Shown piece by piece: positions 6,810-9,071 of a DNA stretch of 9,071 nucleotides; position 1 is the stretch's first letter; each line of letters starts with the position of its first letter. Made by a program: the position numbers and the translations under genes. The DNA is from Chitinophagaceae bacterium UBA3961 (GTDB lineage Bacteria; Bacteroidota; Bacteroidia; Chitinophagales; Chitinophagaceae), in contig DGDD01000238.1 in NCBI GenBank assembly GCA_002385265.1, positions 1 to 9,071 of the forward strand, written 5' to 3'. The notes below the pieces were generated by a model. The model was not told the DNA's origin. It made no database searches and worked only from the letters and a program-made list of their open reading frames with translations.

Positions 6810-8528
6810 TTATCGTGCAATCAATACCTTCTTGGTAAAGGGCTGGTATTGATCATTGCGGAATTCCAAGAGATACACGCCTGAAGCCAATCCTGAAGCT
6901 TTCAGTGTGAGTACTTGCCCTATTGTTCCCGCTATATTCCAAGATTTCACTACCTGTCCTTGACTGTTTCGTAGGTATAACATGCCTTTTGAACTAGCCT
7001 CTAACAGTTGTACTTGAATGGACGAATTAGAAACGGTAGCAGCGGTAAAACCACTTGTAGATCCATTCTTCGCCACTACCCACTTTGAATATTTTACGGC
7101 ACCATTTTTACCGACCATCTTAAGTCGATAATATGCAATGCCCGGCAAGCTTTGTTCGTCAGTAAACTTATAACTGTTTTGCAATGCTTGTTTCACGGCT
7201 ACTTTACCAATACTAATTCCTGATCTTCCATCTTGCCCTCTCTCAACTTCATATTCTTGGAGTTCTTGATCGTTCACTACTTCCCAACTCAACTCATTTT
7301 TTTTATTTGAATTGGTACTTACTTCAAAACCCAATAAATCAAGAGGCAGCGAACTCAAGGTTACAATAAAGTTTGTTGACTTCGTGTACCCGGCATAGCT
7401 AGCTTCGTATCGCCAAGAGCCTGCTATGGCGTTTACGGGTAACACTACATTGTAATATGCAAATGAAGTATTGTCAGTGGAAGTGAATGTTTGTGTCCAT
7501 TGTGAGTACAGATCGTTGTTAGCATCATACACGCGATGCGTTACTGTTTGCCCTGAAATATTATCTCGATAATACGCCGCCACTTTCAAAGTATTGCCCG
7601 GCACAAAAACAGTTTGCACATTTACCTGCTCGTTTTCCGGGCATGCTGCCATAACCGGCGCCAGGCCATGTGTCATTACTTTTAAAATAGATGAAGCTCG
7701 GTAAGCTTCTTGAGTCTCCCACATGGTTTGACCACTTGCAATAGTGGTATTACAGGTTCCCATCCAAGGATCGATGGGTTCTCCGTTGGTATCCTGCCAA
7801 ATTTCGAAATGCAGGTGGGGTACTCTAGAACGACCGGAACTTCCAACTATTCCGAGATACTCGCCTTTTTCAATTCGAGCGCCAATAGCTTTTGTTGTGA
7901 TGGTATTCCTTTTCATATGAAGGTAAACTCCAACAGTGCCATCGTCGTGTAACAAAAAAATCTGATTGGCCTCACAAGGAGCCCCGCCTTGACAATTGGT
8001 AAAATCACAACCATCTACATTCGATCGATTGTAGCCATTTCCTTCAATGATGTATCCGGCAGCAGCTGCCACAACTTCCACGGAATTATCATTCATTCGC
8101 GTCCAAGGAAATGGAAAAATATTGATATCTGTTCCGGTATGGTTATAGTCGCCATTGTATTCCCAAGTGCGGGTACCGCAGTTGAAATCACGCAATTGAC
8201 CTGCTGCGGGGTTATGATCCATGAAAGCTTCCATGGCATAGTACCCTGAGTCTGTAAATGCGGTAGCCCTTTTGAGAGGCATCCGAAGAGAGCTATAGGT
8301 AATTTGAGGGCTTATAGGTGCCGCGGGAATAACGCCACTTGCCCTTAAAGATGCAACAGATTGCTTCAATCGATACACCCATAATTTTTTGATAGCAGGA
8401 TCCATCTGGTCGGAAGGCCCGGAAAGAAATGCTCCTCCCCCGTCGGGTATTCGATTTTCAACAACTTGTGAATACCCATTTTGCAAGGAAAGTGCAACAA
8501 CAAAAAAAGATAGTATGGTTTGTCTCAT
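6810..8528 (-). CDS. Secreted M23 metallopeptidase with T9SS C-terminal sorting domain
   Basis: M23 enzymes are zinc endopeptidases, mostly cutting peptidoglycan cross-bridges or other proteins. With the ATG at 8528 the product has 572 residues. A signal peptide (1-21, ending GYSQ) is followed by the catalytic domain at about 105-265. Zinc ligands are H130 and D134 in HTGTD and H240 in PHLHFEIW, with H238 as the partner catalytic histidine and a further H204 in VYLHM. Cysteines 117, 174, 179, 185, 259 and 296 probably form disulfides. An Ig-like region (about 298-390) and a second beta-domain (about 395-490) precede a T9SS type A sorting tail (about 500-572, GLASGVYLLEF then KKVLIAR). Export across both membranes is expected. 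A longer frame from a TTG at 8558 is unlikely, as that TTG lies at the predicted promoter. The substrate is unknown. Confidence 0.92.
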   Translation of the reverse strand: MRQTILSFFVVALSLQNGYSQVVENRIPDGGGAFLSGPSDQMDPAIKKLWVYRLKQSVASLRASGVIPAAPISPQITYSSLRMPLKRATAFTDSGYYAMEAFMDHNPAAGQLRDFNCGTRTWEYNGDYNHTGTDINIFPFPWTRMNDNSVEVVAAAAGYIIEGNGYNRSNVDGCDFTNCQGGAPCEANQIFLLHDDGTVGVYLHMKRNTITTKAIGARIEKGEYLGIVGSSGRSRVPHLHFEIWQDTNGEPIDPWMGTCNTTIASGQTMWETQEAYRASSILKVMTHGLAPVMAACPENEQVNVQTVFVPGNTLKVAAYYRDNISGQTVTHRVYDANNDLYSQWTQTFTSTDNTSFAYYNVVLPVNAIAGSWRYEASYAGYTKSTNFIVTLSSLPLDLLGFEVSTNSNKKNELSWEVVNDQELQEYEVERGQDGRSGISIGKVAVKQALQNSYKFTDEQSLPGIAYYRLKMVGKNGAVKYSKWVVAKNGSTSGFTAATVSNSSIQVQLLEASSKGMLYLRNSQGQVVKSWNIAGTIGQVLTLKASGLASGVYLLEFRNDQYQPFTKKVLIAR

Positions 8529-8729
8529 GGATTCGGGGAAAAGCGAATGGCTTAACAAGTGTAAAATTACCGCATCCTTAAATCTAACAATGTTCGATAG
8601 CGAGAGTTATTTTTCCACAAACATCACTATTTGTGCAAAACCCTACAAATAAAAATTTCCTAATATTTGATCGCCGAAAAACTGCCCTCTTTTATTTTCT
8701 TAATTTGACTGTCTAATTCTTGGCACCGA
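8529..8729. other. Divergent intergenic region between the M23 protease and the MORN-type protein
   Basis: About 200 AT-rich bases contain no gene I can support. Besides the candidate leftward promoter, a weak rightward -7-like TTAATTTG sits at 8700-8707, 22 nt before the ATG at 8730, without a matching -33 element. A small inverted repeat, ATTCG (8531-8535) with CGAAT (8544-8548), lies just ahead of the protease start codon. Confidence 0.5.
8562..8590 (-). promoter_or_regulatory. Candidate promoter of the M23 protease-acetyltransferase pair
   Basis: On the minus strand TTG (8588-8590) is followed after 18 nt by TAATTTTA (8562-8569), seven of eight positions of TAnnTTTG. The ATG at 8528 lies 33 nt past it. 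This placement argues against the alternative TTG start at 8558. The -7 match is imperfect. Confidence 0.4.
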
Positions 8730-9071
8730 ATGAGAAAACCTTTACTCCTTTTACTCCTTACAATCTTTATGAACAGCGGCTTTTCGCAAAAGAACGACAC
8801 GTTGAGTGTATTTATGGACGCCGACTTCAAGAACGCTACAAAAGCTGCATCTTTCTATAATGGAATTGCCTTTCGGGTGGGAAACCAATGGTTTCAGAAA
8901 TTTGTATATCCCAACGGCCAACCGATGATTAAAGCATACTTCAAAGAAAAAAGCCGTCAAACAAAAAATGGACCTTATGTTTTCTATCACGAAAATGGCC
9001 AAAAAGCGGATGAGGGAACTTTTATAAACAACGTGCAAGAGGGCATATGGAAGTATTACTATGCTTCGGGA
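8730..9071 (+). CDS. Exported MORN-type repeat protein (N-terminal 114 residues; 3' end outside window)
   Basis: The frame starts at ATG 8730 and is open to the window edge. The first 20 residues (MRKPLLLLLLTIFMNSGFSQ) are a clear Sec signal peptide with the Bacteroidota-style end ...SQ. A region without recognised motifs follows (21-55). Then come repeats of the MORN-variant type, in which aromatic and Gly residues recur: KFVYPNGQPMIKAYF (57-71), NGPYVFYHENGQKADEGTF (80-98) and EGIWKYYYASG (104-114). Such repeats occur in many exported Bacteroidota proteins, some with a C-terminal TonB domain, and in proteins labelled YwqK-like antitoxins. The missing C-terminus would decide between these. 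The location is periplasmic or outer-membrane associated by inference. It is transcribed away from the protease gene. Confidence 0.82.
   Translation, partial: MRKPLLLLLLTIFMNSGFSQKNDTLSVFMDADFKNATKAASFYNGIAFRVGNQWFQKFVYPNGQPMIKAYFKEKSRQTKNGPYVFYHENGQKADEGTFINNVQEGIWKYYYASG

Noticed and set aside
6797..6820. Upstream TTG start for the acetyltransferase
   Set aside because: It would overlap the protease gene and add eight residues without family likeness. The ATG at 6796 has an SD-like sequence at good spacing.
8751..9038. Minus-strand open frame of 95 codons
   Set aside because: It lies opposite the MORN-type gene, which has a convincing signal peptide and repeats. The antisense frame has neither.
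8730..9071. Idea of a toxin-antitoxin antitoxin (YwqK label)
   Set aside because: The protein has an export signal and no toxin gene is visible beside it. The label rests on the repeat alone.

Overview
The window looks like ordinary chromosome from a member of the Bacteroidota, probably a Chitinophagales-, Sphingobacteriales- or Flavobacteriales-like lineage. Four things point there. There is a secreted protease with a type IX secretion (T9SS) C-terminal sorting tail. Promoters resemble the Bacteroidota form (TTTG, about 19-20 nt, TAnnTTTG) and Shine-Dalgarno sequences are mostly weak. Small exported proteins have signal peptides ending in ...SQ. The 2-oxoglutarate dehydrogenase proteins have a Bacteroidota-like style, with a lipoyl site ESEKAT and a 914-residue E1. 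No tRNA, rRNA, CRISPR array, insertion sequence or phage gene was seen.

Layout: (1) 1-787, minus: 5' part of an RsmB/NOP-family rRNA cytosine-C5 methyltransferase, cut by the window edge and probably starting at TTG. (2) 804-840: a terminator hairpin whose tail overlaps a perfect -7 promoter motif for that gene. (3) 860-5752, minus: a run read as sucA (E1o), then sucB (E2o), then a small YD-repeat-like lipoprotein, with gaps of 34 and 20 nt; probably one operon ending at the hairpin. (4) 5753-6013: AT-rich divergent control region between sucA and rpsT, with a strong rpsT promoter, a possible second one, and an unexplained terminator-like hairpin. (5) 6014-6271, plus: rpsT (ribosomal protein bS20), with a clear intrinsic terminator at 6312-6336. 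(6) 6347-8528, minus: a secreted M23 metallopeptidase followed 13 nt later by a GNAT acetyltransferase. (7) 8529-8729: divergent control region. (8) 8730-9071, plus: 5' part of an exported MORN-type repeat protein, cut by the window edge.

Functionally this is a mix of housekeeping and surface genes. SucA and SucB form the E1 and E2 parts of the 2-oxoglutarate dehydrogenase complex of the TCA cycle; E3 (lipoamide dehydrogenase) is not in the window. rpsT and the methyltransferase belong to ribosome biogenesis. The lipoprotein, the M23 protease and the MORN protein are envelope or secreted products. I found no convincing new biological system. The points most worth a second look are the terminator/promoter overlap at 804-840, the lipoprotein trailing sucAB, the orphan hairpin at 5863-5886, and the pairing of a T9SS-secreted protease with a cytoplasmic acetyltransferase.
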